Part shown: positions 12,840-20,774 of the stretch, in pieces
How the letters are laid out: the number at the start of each line of letters is the position of its first letter
Numbering within the stretch: the first letter of the stretch is position 1
DNA from: Chloroflexi bacterium UBA5189
GTDB lineage: Bacteria > Chloroflexota > Limnocylindria > Limnocylindrales > CSP1-4
NCBI GenBank assembly: GCA_002413045.1
Contig: DHWF01000044.1
Coordinates: forward strand, 36,281 to 70,543
Length of the DNA stretch: 34,263 nucleotides
Direction: 5' to 3'
Position numbers and translations under genes: made by a program
The notes under the pieces: model-generated
Database searches by the model: none
The model's input: the letters and a program-made list of their open reading frames with translations, nothing else
What the model was told of the DNA's origin: nothing

Positions 12840-13895
12840 ATGGACCTGATCGTCCTCCTCATCTCCTTCGTCATCATCGTGGCCGGCGCCGAGCTGTTCA
12901 CGAACGGCATCGAGTGGTTCGGCAGGAAGCTCGGCCTCAGCGAGGGCGCGGTCGGGTCGGTCCTGGCCGCCGTCGGGACAGCCCTCCCGGAAACGATGAT
13001 CCCGATCGTCGCCATCCTGTTCTCCACGCACGCGCACTCGGAGGAGATCGGCGTCGGGGCGATCCTCGGGGCGCCGTTCATGCTCGCGACGTTGGCGATG
13101 GCGGTGACCGGTCTGGTCGTCCTGTCGGCGCGCCGGCGCCGGGCGTCGGGCACCGAGATCGTGGTCCGGACCCACGTCGTCGCCCACGACATCCGCTCGT
13201 TCGTCGTCGCCTATGGCTTCGCGCTGGTCCTCGCCCTGCTGCCGACCGACGCGGTGCCGTTGCGGGTCGCTGGGGCCATCGCGCTCGTCATCGGCTACGC
13301 GTGGTACGCGCGGAGGCACCTGACCGAAGCCCCGGCCGAGGACGCCGCCGAGGAGGAGCTGCGGCCGTTGCGCTTCCACCGCCTCGCGCCCGCCGCCCAC
13401 CGCCTCGACGGGCGTGACCCGCACGTCCGGCTGGTCGTCGTCCAGGTGATCGCGGCGGCGGTCATGATCCTGATCGGCGCGCAGATCTTCGTCGGGGCGG
13501 TCGAGGGGATCGGCGCGTCGCTCGGGATGGACGAGCTGTTGCTGGCACTCCTCGTGGCTCCGATCGCAACGGAGCTCCCGGAGGCCGTCAACGCCATCAT
13601 CTGGATCCGCCAGGGGAAGGACACGCTGGCGATCGGCAACATCACCGGGGCCATGGTCTTCCAGGCCACGATCCCCACCGCCATCGCCCTCGCATTCGCG
13701 CCCGAGGGCTGGTCGATCCAGGGCCACAACCTCGTGGCGTTCGCGTCGGCGGCCGTGGCCTTCGCGTCGGTCGCCGTGATCGGCATCCCGATGATCGCCC
13801 GCGGTCGCCTGGGCGTCCGCAGCCTGCTCCTTGGCGGCGTGCTGTACGTGGGCTACGTCGTGTTCGTGCTGACCATCGCCCTGCGTCCCTCGTAG
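12840..13895 (+). CDS. CaCA-superfamily sodium/calcium exchanger-like membrane protein
   Basis: 351 residues, about ten hydrophobic segments with two inverted alpha-repeats. The first is AELFTNGIEWFG to AVGTALPETMIPIVA, with key acid E51. The second is LLALLVAPIATELPEAVNAI, with E245/E248. These GT/AT-x-LPE motifs line the ion site in Na+/Ca2+ and related cation exchangers. Between the halves is a hydrophilic loop (about 155-200) with a His/Arg-rich segment. Expected role: export of Ca2+ or another cation at the plasma membrane. It lies 6 bp after the DUF1634 gene, so it is probably in the same transcript as the ribosomal genes upstream. Confidence 0.9.
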   Translation: MDLIVLLISFVIIVAGAELFTNGIEWFGRKLGLSEGAVGSVLAAVGTALPETMIPIVAILFSTHAHSEEIGVGAILGAPFMLATLAMAVTGLVVLSARRRRASGTEIVVRTHVVAHDIRSFVVAYGFALVLALLPTDAVPLRVAGAIALVIGYAWYARRHLTEAPAEDAAEEELRPLRFHRLAPAAHRLDGRDPHVRLVVVQVIAAAVMILIGAQIFVGAVEGIGASLGMDELLLALLVAPIATELPEAVNAIIWIRQGKDTLAIGNITGAMVFQATIPTAIALAFAPEGWSIQGHNLVAFASAAVAFASVAVIGIPMIARGRLGVRSLLLGGVLYVGYVVFVLTIALRPS

Positions 13896-13914
13896 GGGGC
13901 CGGGGACCCCGCGA

Positions 13915-13920
13915 TATACT
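13915..13920 (+). promoter_or_regulatory. -10 element of ilvE
   Basis: TATACT, the best match to TATAAT in the window along with the one before def, sits 40 bp before the ilvE ATG. An SD (AGGAG, 13948-13952) lies between. No clear -35. Confidence 0.5.
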
Positions 13921-13960
13921 CGCGCAGTAGTTGCCGCGCAGCACCCCAGGAGTCGTCCAG

Positions 13961-14947
13961 ATGCTCACCGAGAAGGCGAAGGACGCACCGGCCACGAGCC
14001 CCGCGAGCCACGGCGCGCCCGCCTCGACCGACGATCTCGTCGCGTACTTCCAGGGCGAGTACGTCGCGCTGCGCGACGCGAACGTCAGCATCATGACCCA
14101 CGCGTTCATGTACGGGACGGCGGTGTTCGAGGGCATCCGCGCGTACTGGAACGCGGACCAAGGCGTCCTCTACGGGCTCAAGCTCCGGGAGCACATGGAG
14201 CGGATCCGCCGCAACGCCGGGATGCTCCTCATGACCGACCTGCCGCCGGTCGACGAGCTCGTCCGCATCGTCTTCGAGACGATCCGCCGGAACCACTTCG
14301 AGGAGGACGCCTACGTCCGGCCGTGCTTCTACCTGTCCGGCAAGTCGATCGGCGTTCGCCTGCACGGCCTGCCCCACGAGCTGACGGTCCTCGCGGTCCC
14401 GTTCGGCAACTACGTCGACACGGAGAAGGGCATCCGGATCATGACCTCGAGCTGGCGGCGGAATGCCGACGACGCCCTCCCGGCGCGCGGCAAGATCGTC
14501 GGCGGCTACGTGAACATGGCCTTCCAGAAGAGCGAGGCCGAGCTCAACGGGTTCGACGAGGCGCTCGTGCTTACCCCCGACGGCCACGCCTCGGAGGCAT
14601 CGGCCGCGAACATGTTCGTCGTGCGCGACGGCGTCCTCCTCACGCCGCCGGTCAACGACGACATCCTCGAGGGCGTCACCCGCCGCGCGATCCTGGAGCT
14701 GGCGACCACCTTTGGCATCCCGGTCGAGTCCCGCTCGATCGATCGCTCCGAGATCTACGTGGCCGACGAGATGTTCCTGTGCGGCACCGGCGTCCAGCTC
14801 TCACCGGTCATCGAGCTCGATCACCGACCGATCGCCGGTGGCGCCATCGGCCCGATCACCCGCCAGCTCCACGAGGCCTACTTCGCCGCCATCCGGGGCA
14901 ACGACAAGCGGTTCATGCACTGGCTGACGCCGATTCCGACCCGCTGA
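13961..14947 (+). CDS. ilvE: Branched-chain amino acid aminotransferase (class IV)
   Basis: 328 residues, close to the usual IlvE length with about 25 extra N-terminal residues. Landmarks of fold-type IV aminotransferases: MTHAFMYGTAVFEGIRAYW, YVRPCFYLS, the PLP lysine K178 in ARGKIVGGYVNM, then GFDEALVLTPDG, SEASAANMFVV and FLCGTGVQLSPV. It transfers amino groups between glutamate and the 2-oxo acids of Ile, Leu and Val in the cytosol. The ATG at 13961 is preferred over a TTG at 13931 because AGGAG sits 8 bp before it. No other ilv or leu gene is nearby. It converges on the LCP gene. Confidence 0.93.
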   Translation: MLTEKAKDAPATSPASHGAPASTDDLVAYFQGEYVALRDANVSIMTHAFMYGTAVFEGIRAYWNADQGVLYGLKLREHMERIRRNAGMLLMTDLPPVDELVRIVFETIRRNHFEEDAYVRPCFYLSGKSIGVRLHGLPHELTVLAVPFGNYVDTEKGIRIMTSSWRRNADDALPARGKIVGGYVNMAFQKSEAELNGFDEALVLTPDGHASEASAANMFVVRDGVLLTPPVNDDILEGVTRRAILELATTFGIPVESRSIDRSEIYVADEMFLCGTGVQLSPVIELDHRPIAGGAIGPITRQLHEAYFAAIRGNDKRFMHWLTPIPTR

Positions 14948-14955
14948 TGCGGCGC

Positions 14956-14974
14956 GGGCCGGCGTTGCCGGCTC
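14956..14974. terminator. GC hairpin between ilvE and the LCP gene
   Basis: GGGCCGGC-GTT-GCCGGCTC can form an 8-bp stem (one G-T pair) 8 bp after the ilvE stop. There is no T-run after it, so it may only weakly terminate or stabilise the 3' end. It lies in the convergent gap and could serve either strand. Confidence 0.3.
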
Positions 14975-15062
14975 CGCGGTCGCTCACGCACGTTTGAAGC
15001 GCGCTCGCTCCCGTGCTCGCCGGCGCCTTGGCCCGCATCCGCCTGAGCGGGCCGGAGGTCAA

Positions 15063-16841
15063 TTACGGTACCGGCGGGGGCGTGAGCTGCGGCGTGGACC
15101 CGCCGGTGATGATCTCGAAATCGACATGGACGGCCGCGTCGGTGATCGGGACGATCGTGACGCCGAAGACCTTGGTCAGCTCCTGGACCGTCAGCGGGAA
15201 CTTGTCGACCGCGCCATTGTAGGCGCGGACCGTGGTTGCCGAGAGGCCCCGGGTGTCGGGCCGCTGGTTCGGCGCCGTGGCGGCAAGGCCGAGGTAGCTC
15301 AAGTAGTCGGCCAGGCGCGCGGCCTCGCCGGTGCGCCCAGAGCCGTTCAGTACCCAGAGCGCGGCGCCCTCCTGGGCGAGCGCATCGCGGGTCTCGGCGA
15401 ACGCGGGATCGGTGTTGAACGCATCGGCCACCGCCTGGCGGATCCGGGAGACCTTGGGCTGGATGATGTAGCCGCGCGGCGGGCAGTTCATGCACTCGGT
15501 CTGATAGAACGGCGGCGTGAAGATCACCGACTCGATGGAGCGCGTGTCGACCTTCTCCGCGAGGCCGAGCAGCTGCGGCACGAGCTCGCGCGGAATGTCG
15601 GTCCGCACGGACTGCCCGATCGCGGCAGCCAGGGTGTCGATGTTCTGGAGCGCCTGGCCGATGTCGAGCTGGCGCCGCAGCGACACGATGACTCGCTGCT
15701 GGCGCGCCGCGCGGTCGAAGTCCGATGTGCTCTTGCGCGAGCGTGAGTACTCGAGCGCCTGGACGCCGGTCATGTGCTGGACGCCGGCCGGCACGTAGAG
15801 CCGCTCGCGGTGGGCGCCGGGCTCCGGGAAGTTGTCGTCGAGGACCGGGATCTGGACGTTGACGGTCACGCCGCCGAGCGCGTCGACGACCTTCTGGAAG
15901 CCCTCGAAGTTGACCTCGACGTAGTACTGGATGTCGAGGCCGTACAGGTACCCGAGGATCGACTTCAGGCCGGTGTAGCCGCGAGTGGCCTTGGTGCCCG
16001 GAAACGCGTCGGGCCGGTTTTCCGCGGACGACAGGAAGCCGTTGATCTTGTTGTAGTACGTCGACCCGTAGACGCTCCGGGCAGGACCCGGCGGGACCGG
16101 CACGTCGACCGTGTCGCGGGGCAGCTGGAACATCACGACCTGGCCCGTCGTGGGATCGATCGAGACCGTGATCATGGTGTCGGTGCGGTGGCCGCCCTGC
16201 TGCTCGTCGGCGCCGATCAGCAGGATGTTCAGGCGATCCTTGCCGTTCCACTTCGGGACCACCGTGCCGGTCGCGGCGGGACCGATGGTCGGTTCGGCCG
16301 TGTCCGGGAACGGCGTGTCCTCGTCCCCGTTGTCGCTCGGACCGGGCGACCCGGTTGCGGCGCAGTTCGTGTCCTGGTTGAAGATGCAGTTGGTCGTGCC
16401 CGACAGAATCAGGTCGTACCGGGCGACGGCGATGTGGGCGCCGCTCATGACCAGGAGGACCGCGCACAGGCTGGCGATGGAGGCCATCCCGGCCGCGCGG
16501 ACCGCCGTGGACAGCGACCCGACGGCCCGGCCGCCGAGCATCCTGGCGATCGACCAGGCGTCGACAATCGCCGCCGCACGGTACACGAGCGCGACGAGGT
16601 TGCCGACGAAGACCGCGATCTGGAACCAGCTCTGGACGGCGAGGCCCGCGAGGTCGAATGCCGTCATCCGGACCGCGAAGCCCGCGACGAGGGCCGCGGC
16701 GAGGAGCGGCGGCGCCGCAAAGCCGAGGCCGCGCCGATACGCACCGAGGTAAACGTGGCCGAGCCCGGGGAAGACCAGCGAAAGGAACGCAGCGGCGAAG
16801 GGGGAGCGGCCCCGCGGGAGCGTTTCGTGGGCCGGCTGCAT
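15063..16841 (-). CDS. LytR-CpsA-Psr (LCP) family protein with a multi-helix membrane N-terminus and LytR_C domain
   Basis: 592 residues. An N-terminal membrane part (about 12-170) has several hydrophobic segments, including LVFPGLGHVYLGAYRRGLGF, reminiscent of small DUF5683/TM2-type modules. The extracellular LCP domain (about 220-440) opens with LNILLIGADEQQGGHRTDTM and has the phosphate-binding arginines in HRTDT, LPRDT and YSRSR. A C-terminal LytR_C domain (about 490-575) opens with ALWVLNGSGRTGEAARLADYL. LCP enzymes attach teichoic acids, capsular sugars or other glycopolymers to peptidoglycan or proteins. Most have a single N-terminal helix, so the multi-pass start is unusual. The ATG at 16841 is preferred because a TATCCT element lies 7 bp upstream; an ATG at 16865 would overlap ileS. 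Confidence 0.9.
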   Translation of the reverse strand: MQPAHETLPRGRSPFAAAFLSLVFPGLGHVYLGAYRRGLGFAAPPLLAAALVAGFAVRMTAFDLAGLAVQSWFQIAVFVGNLVALVYRAAAIVDAWSIARMLGGRAVGSLSTAVRAAGMASIASLCAVLLVMSGAHIAVARYDLILSGTTNCIFNQDTNCAATGSPGPSDNGDEDTPFPDTAEPTIGPAATGTVVPKWNGKDRLNILLIGADEQQGGHRTDTMITVSIDPTTGQVVMFQLPRDTVDVPVPPGPARSVYGSTYYNKINGFLSSAENRPDAFPGTKATRGYTGLKSILGYLYGLDIQYYVEVNFEGFQKVVDALGGVTVNVQIPVLDDNFPEPGAHRERLYVPAGVQHMTGVQALEYSRSRKSTSDFDRAARQQRVIVSLRRQLDIGQALQNIDTLAAAIGQSVRTDIPRELVPQLLGLAEKVDTRSIESVIFTPPFYQTECMNCPPRGYIIQPKVSRIRQAVADAFNTDPAFAETRDALAQEGAALWVLNGSGRTGEAARLADYLSYLGLAATAPNQRPDTRGLSATTVRAYNGAVDKFPLTVQELTKVFGVTIVPITDAAVHVDFEIITGGSTPQLTPPPVP

Positions 16842-16844
16842 CGC

Positions 16845-16858
16845 GGGTAGGATAACCC
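16845..16858. promoter_or_regulatory. Bidirectional LCP/ileS promoter in a 22-bp spacer
   Basis: GGGT-AGGATA-ACCC is an inverted repeat. Read on the minus strand it holds TATCCT, 7 bp before the LCP ATG. Read on the plus strand it holds TAGGAT (10 bp before the ileS ATG), or GATAAC at 7 bp. Neither gene has an SD, so both transcripts may be leaderless, with any -35 inside the opposite gene. Confidence 0.42.
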
Positions 16859-16863
16859 GTCCC

Positions 16864-19800
16864 ATGTTCCAACCCGTCCCCGCTCGCCCCGACCTCGTCG
16901 CGCTGGAGCACGGCGTCCTGGCGCAGTGGCGGGAGCGTGCCACGTTCTCGCGGCTTCGAGCCCAGAACGCTGGCGGGAAGCCGTGGAGCTTCCTCGACGG
17001 CCCGATCACGGCCAACAACCCGATGGGCGTGCACCACGCATGGGGCCGCACCTACAAGGACCTGTTCCAGCGCTTCCACGCCATGCTCGGCGAGGATCAG
17101 CGCTGGCAGAATGGATTCGATTGCCAGGGCCTGTGGGTCGAGGTCAACGTCGAGCGCGACCTGGGGTTCACGAGCAAGCGCGACATCGAGGCATACGGGA
17201 TCGCCGAGTTCGTCTCGCTGTGCAAGCAGCGCGTCCTGACGTTCGCCGCTCGCCAGACCGAGCAGTCGGTCCGGCTCGGGATGTGGATGGACTGGAACGA
17301 TCCCGAGGAGCTGCGGCGCCTGCGCGACCTGCTCGCGGTCGATCCCTCCCAGACGACGACCATCCAGGGCCCGCACGGTCCGATCACCGACACCGTGGAG
17401 CAGCTCGTCGGGCGCCTGGGTATGCCCGACGTCGGCGGCAGCTACTTCACCTTCAGCAACGAGAACAACGACCTGATCTGGGGCTTCCTGCGGGAGTGCA
17501 ACAAGCGCGGCTGGATCTACAAGGGCCACGACTCGATGCCGTGGTGCCCGCGCTGCGGCACCGGCATCAGCCAGCACGAGATGACCGAGGGCTACCAGGA
17601 CCGCGAGGACCCGGGGCTGACGGTCCGGTTCCCGCTGGTCGACCGCCCGGGCGAGGCGCTCCTCGTCTGGACCACCACGCCGTGGACGCTCGCCGCGAAC
17701 GTCGCGGCCGCGGTCGGGCCGGAGCTCGAGTACGTCCGGATCCGCCAGGCCGACGCGACCTTCTGGATCGGCAAGGGCACGCTCAAGCAGTCGGTGCGCG
17801 GGCCATTCGAGGTGCTCGAGTCACGGAAGGGCAGCGAGCTGGTCGGCTGGCGCTACACCGGCCCGTTCGATGACCTCGCGGCCGTGCGCGAGGCGTTCGC
17901 CAAGGGCACCCGCGACGCCCCGGATGTGCCGTACGAGCACCGGGTCATCCCCTGGACCGAGGTCGGGGAGGACGAGGGCACCGGCATCGTCCACATCGCG
18001 CCGGGCGCCGGCGCGGAGGACTTCCAGCTCGGCAAGAGCCTCGGGCTGCCGGCGATCGGGCCGATCGACGAGAGCGGTCACTACTACTCGGGATTTGGCT
18101 GGCTCACGGGCCGCGAGGCGCCCGCGGTCGCCGAGGCGATCGTCGACGACCTCGAGCGGCGCGGCTTCTTCTATCACCTCGAGCCATACAACCATCGCTA
18201 CCCGCACTGCTGGCGGTGCCAGACGCCGCTGCTGTTCCGGCTCGTCGACGAGTGGTTCATCTCGATGGGCCCGGTGTATGACCAGCCGCGCGAGACGCTG
18301 ACCCGCGAGCAGGTCGACGCCAGCCTGCGCTACCAGATCATGGAGATCGTCGACCAGATCCGGTGGATCCCGGGCTTCGGCTACGAGCGTGAGCTCGACT
18401 GGCTCCTGAACATGCACGACTGGATGATCAGCAAGAAGCGCTACTGGGGCCTGGCGCTGCCGATCTACGACTGCCCGAACTGCAAGACGTTCACGGTCCT
18501 CGGCGGGGTCGCGGACCTCGAGGAGCTCGCCCAGGACGGCTGGGAGAAGTTCAAGGGGCACACGCCCCATCGGCCCTACATCGACGAGGTCACGATCCGC
18601 TGCTCGGGCTGCGGGGAGCCGGTCCAGCGCATCGCGGACGTCGGCAACCCCTGGCTGGATGCCGGCATCGTGCCGTTCTCGACGATCCACTTCCGCGAGG
18701 ACAGGGAGTTCTGGGAGAAGTGGTTCCCGGCCGACTTCATCACCGAGAGCTTCCCCGGCCAGTTCCGGAACTGGTTCTACGCGATGTTGGCAATGTCCAC
18801 CGTGCTGCGACGGGAGCCTCCGTTCAGGACGATCTTCGGCTACGGGACGCTGGTCGGCGAGGACGGCCGGCCCATGCACAAGAGCTGGGGCAACTCGATC
18901 GAGTTCGACGAGGCGGCCGAGCGAATGGGCGTCGACGTCATGCGCTGGATGTACGCCTCGGCGCGGCCGGAGGACAACATCCTCTTCGGCTGGCACACCG
19001 CCGATGGCGCGCGCCGGCGCCTGCTGGTCCTCTGGAACACGTACTCGTTCTTCGTGACCTACGCCCGGCTCGCGGGCTGGACGCCGACGGCCGCGAGGGC
19101 AGCCGAGTCGCCGATGGATCGCTGGGTGCTGGCGCGCGTCGCCCGACTGGCGGCCGCCGTCGAGGACCGGCTCCAGGACGTCGATCCGGCGGCAGCGGCG
19201 CGCCTGATCGACGCATTCATCGAGGACCTGTCGACGTGGTACCTCCGCCTGTCGCGGCGGCGGTTCTCGCGCAATGCCGATCCTGCCGATCGCGATGCCG
19301 CGTTCTCGACCCTGCACGCGGCGCTGGTCACCGTCACCCGGATCGTCGCGCCGATCCTGCCGTTCATGGCCGATGACATGTACGGCAACCTGGTGCCCGC
19401 GTTCGACGCGGACGCGCCCGACTCGGTCCACCTGACCAGCTGGCCGTCGCAGGAGGTGGCGCGATTCGCCGATCCCGCGCTGGAGACGGCGATGGCCATG
19501 GCGCGTCGGGTCGTCGACCTCACGCGAACCCTGCGAGGCACGGCCGGACTGCGCGTCCGTCAGCCGCTCGCGCGGATGTGGCTCGCCCTGCCGGGCGCCG
19601 ACGTGCGCCTGGTCGAAACGCTGCTCGGGCTGATCGCGGAGGAGGTCAACGTCAAGGCGATCGAGCGGATCGACGACGAGTCGACGCTCGTCGACCGGCG
19701 GGTCAAGCCGCTGCTCCCGAAGATCGGCAAGCGGCTCGGCGCCGCGATCCCGGCGGTGATGACGGCGGCCCGCGACGGCGCGTTCGAGCTCCACGCCGAC

Positions 19801-20214
19801 GGGTCGGTGACGCTCGGTGGCGTGACCCTGGCCGCCGACGAGGTCGAGATCCTCGCGACGCCGCGGCCCGGGACCGCGGTCGCCCACGACGAGGGCCTCG
19901 TGGTCGTGATCGACACGGATCTCACGCCGGCGCTGCGCGCCGAGGGCGATGCGCGCGAGCTCCAGCGCGCGATCCAGGACCTGCGCAAGGACGCCGGCCT
20001 CGATCTCGACGCGCGGATCGAGCTGTGGGTCGCCGGCCTGCCGGCCGAGGTTGAGCCGCATCTCGCTTCCGTGGCCCGCGAGACCCTCGCCGACACGGTG
20101 ACGCAAGGTGCCGCACCGGAGGCCGGCGGTGCCACGCAGGCGTCGGTCGAGCTCACGAATGGCACGGCTTCCATCGCGATCCGCGGGCTCCAGGCCGGGT
20201 CGACGGGCACGTGA
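16864..20214 (+). CDS. ileS: Isoleucyl-tRNA synthetase with a GXHH-type HIGH motif
   Basis: 1116 residues, close to IleRS length. It charges tRNA-Ile with isoleucine. Landmarks: the HIGH-equivalent TANNPMGVHHAWGRTYKDL, in which HxGH is replaced by G55-V-H57-H58; the CP1 editing-domain motif VWTTTPWTLAANVA; the catalytic-core segments GNPWLDAG and ITESFPGQFRNWFYA; and the KMSKS-equivalent GRPMHKSWGNS (M671-HKS-W). The anticodon-binding and C-terminal junction regions follow (from about 750). Zinc-type Cys pairs occur at CPRCG, CWRCQ, CPNCK and CSGCG. GXHH is the altered signature reported for mupirocin hyper-resistant IleRS2. No second ileS lies in the window. The stop overlaps the lspA GTG (GTGA). 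Confidence 0.95.
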   Translation: MFQPVPARPDLVALEHGVLAQWRERATFSRLRAQNAGGKPWSFLDGPITANNPMGVHHAWGRTYKDLFQRFHAMLGEDQRWQNGFDCQGLWVEVNVERDLGFTSKRDIEAYGIAEFVSLCKQRVLTFAARQTEQSVRLGMWMDWNDPEELRRLRDLLAVDPSQTTTIQGPHGPITDTVEQLVGRLGMPDVGGSYFTFSNENNDLIWGFLRECNKRGWIYKGHDSMPWCPRCGTGISQHEMTEGYQDREDPGLTVRFPLVDRPGEALLVWTTTPWTLAANVAAAVGPELEYVRIRQADATFWIGKGTLKQSVRGPFEVLESRKGSELVGWRYTGPFDDLAAVREAFAKGTRDAPDVPYEHRVIPWTEVGEDEGTGIVHIAPGAGAEDFQLGKSLGLPAIGPIDESGHYYSGFGWLTGREAPAVAEAIVDDLERRGFFYHLEPYNHRYPHCWRCQTPLLFRLVDEWFISMGPVYDQPRETLTREQVDASLRYQIMEIVDQIRWIPGFGYERELDWLLNMHDWMISKKRYWGLALPIYDCPNCKTFTVLGGVADLEELAQDGWEKFKGHTPHRPYIDEVTIRCSGCGEPVQRIADVGNPWLDAGIVPFSTIHFREDREFWEKWFPADFITESFPGQFRNWFYAMLAMSTVLRREPPFRTIFGYGTLVGEDGRPMHKSWGNSIEFDEAAERMGVDVMRWMYASARPEDNILFGWHTADGARRRLLVLWNTYSFFVTYARLAGWTPTAARAAESPMDRWVLARVARLAAAVEDRLQDVDPAAAARLIDAFIEDLSTWYLRLSRRRFSRNADPADRDAAFSTLHAALVTVTRIVAPILPFMADDMYGNLVPAFDADAPDSVHLTSWPSQEVARFADPALETAMAMARRVVDLTRTLRGTAGLRVRQPLARMWLALPGADVRLVETLLGLIAEEVNVKAIERIDDESTLVDRRVKPLLPKIGKRLGAAIPAVMTAARDGAFELHADGSVTLGGVTLAADEVEILATPRPGTAVAHDEGLVVVIDTDLTPALRAEGDARELQRAIQDLRKDAGLDLDARIELWVAGLPAEVEPHLASVARETLADTVTQGAAPEAGGATQASVELTNGTASIAIRGLQAGSTGT

Positions 20215-20774
20215 GCGAGATTCGCAGCGAACCGTCGATCGAGGCGCACCCGAACGCCGGTGCGCTCCCGGCAGACCCGACCGCGACGCCACGAACGACG
20301 AACTGGGCGACCTTCCTCGGCCTTGCCGGCGTCATCGTCGTTGCCGACCAGCTCACCAAGGCGTGGCTCGTGTCGTTCCTCGCCCCGGGCCAGTCGGTGG
20401 ACGTCCTGGGCGACACGATCCGGCTCGTCTTCTCGCAGAACAACGGCGGCCTGTTCGGGCTGTTCCACGGCCAGGCGCTCGTGTTCGGGCTGGTGTCGCT
20501 GGTCGTCGTCGCGGTGATCGTGCTGTACCACGCTCGCACCGATCGGAGCATGTACCTGTCGATCACCCTCGGGCTGCTGCTCGGCGGCGCGGTTGGCAAC
20601 CTCATCGATCGTCTCCGGCTCGGCTACGTCGTCGACTTCGTCGATGCCGGGATCGGCGCCACGCGCTGGTACACGTTCAACATCGCCGATACGGGTGTCA
20701 GCTTCGCGATCGTGCTGCTCCTCGCGGCGAGCCTGTGGCCGTCGCTCACGCGGCGAAGGGCGGACCATGCCTGA
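20211..20774 (+). CDS. lspA: Lipoprotein signal peptidase II
   Basis: 187 residues with four membrane helices after a hydrophilic N-terminal extension of about 31 residues (typical LspA is about 160). Family motifs: DQLTKAW (46-52), QNNGGLFGLF (77-85), GNLIDRL with catalytic D133, and the second aspartate D160 in FNIADTG. It cleaves signal peptides from diacylglyceryl-modified prolipoproteins in the membrane; a candidate substrate is encoded at 31971. The GTG overlaps the ileS stop, and the ileS-lspA pairing is common in bacteria. A later start cannot be ruled out. Confidence 0.95.
   Translation: MSEIRSEPSIEAHPNAGALPADPTATPRTTNWATFLGLAGVIVVADQLTKAWLVSFLAPGQSVDVLGDTIRLVFSQNNGGLFGLFHGQALVFGLVSLVVVAVIVLYHARTDRSMYLSITLGLLLGGAVGNLIDRLRLGYVVDFVDAGIGATRWYTFNIADTGVSFAIVLLLAASLWPSLTRRRADHA

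Noticed and set aside
13931..13960. TTG at 13931 as the ilvE start
   Set aside because: It would begin at about the expected transcription start, and the SD lies after it; ATG 13961 with AGGAG 8 bp upstream is better.
14878..17577. 899-residue minus-strand open frame across the LCP gene and the start of ileS
   Set aside because: It is a shadow of the LCP and ileS genes in another frame; its composition is Arg/Pro/His-rich with no recognisable domain.
17821..20292. 823-residue minus-strand open frame opposite ileS
   Set aside because: Long antisense frames are expected in GC-rich DNA with strong third-position bias; ileS on the plus strand is unmistakable.
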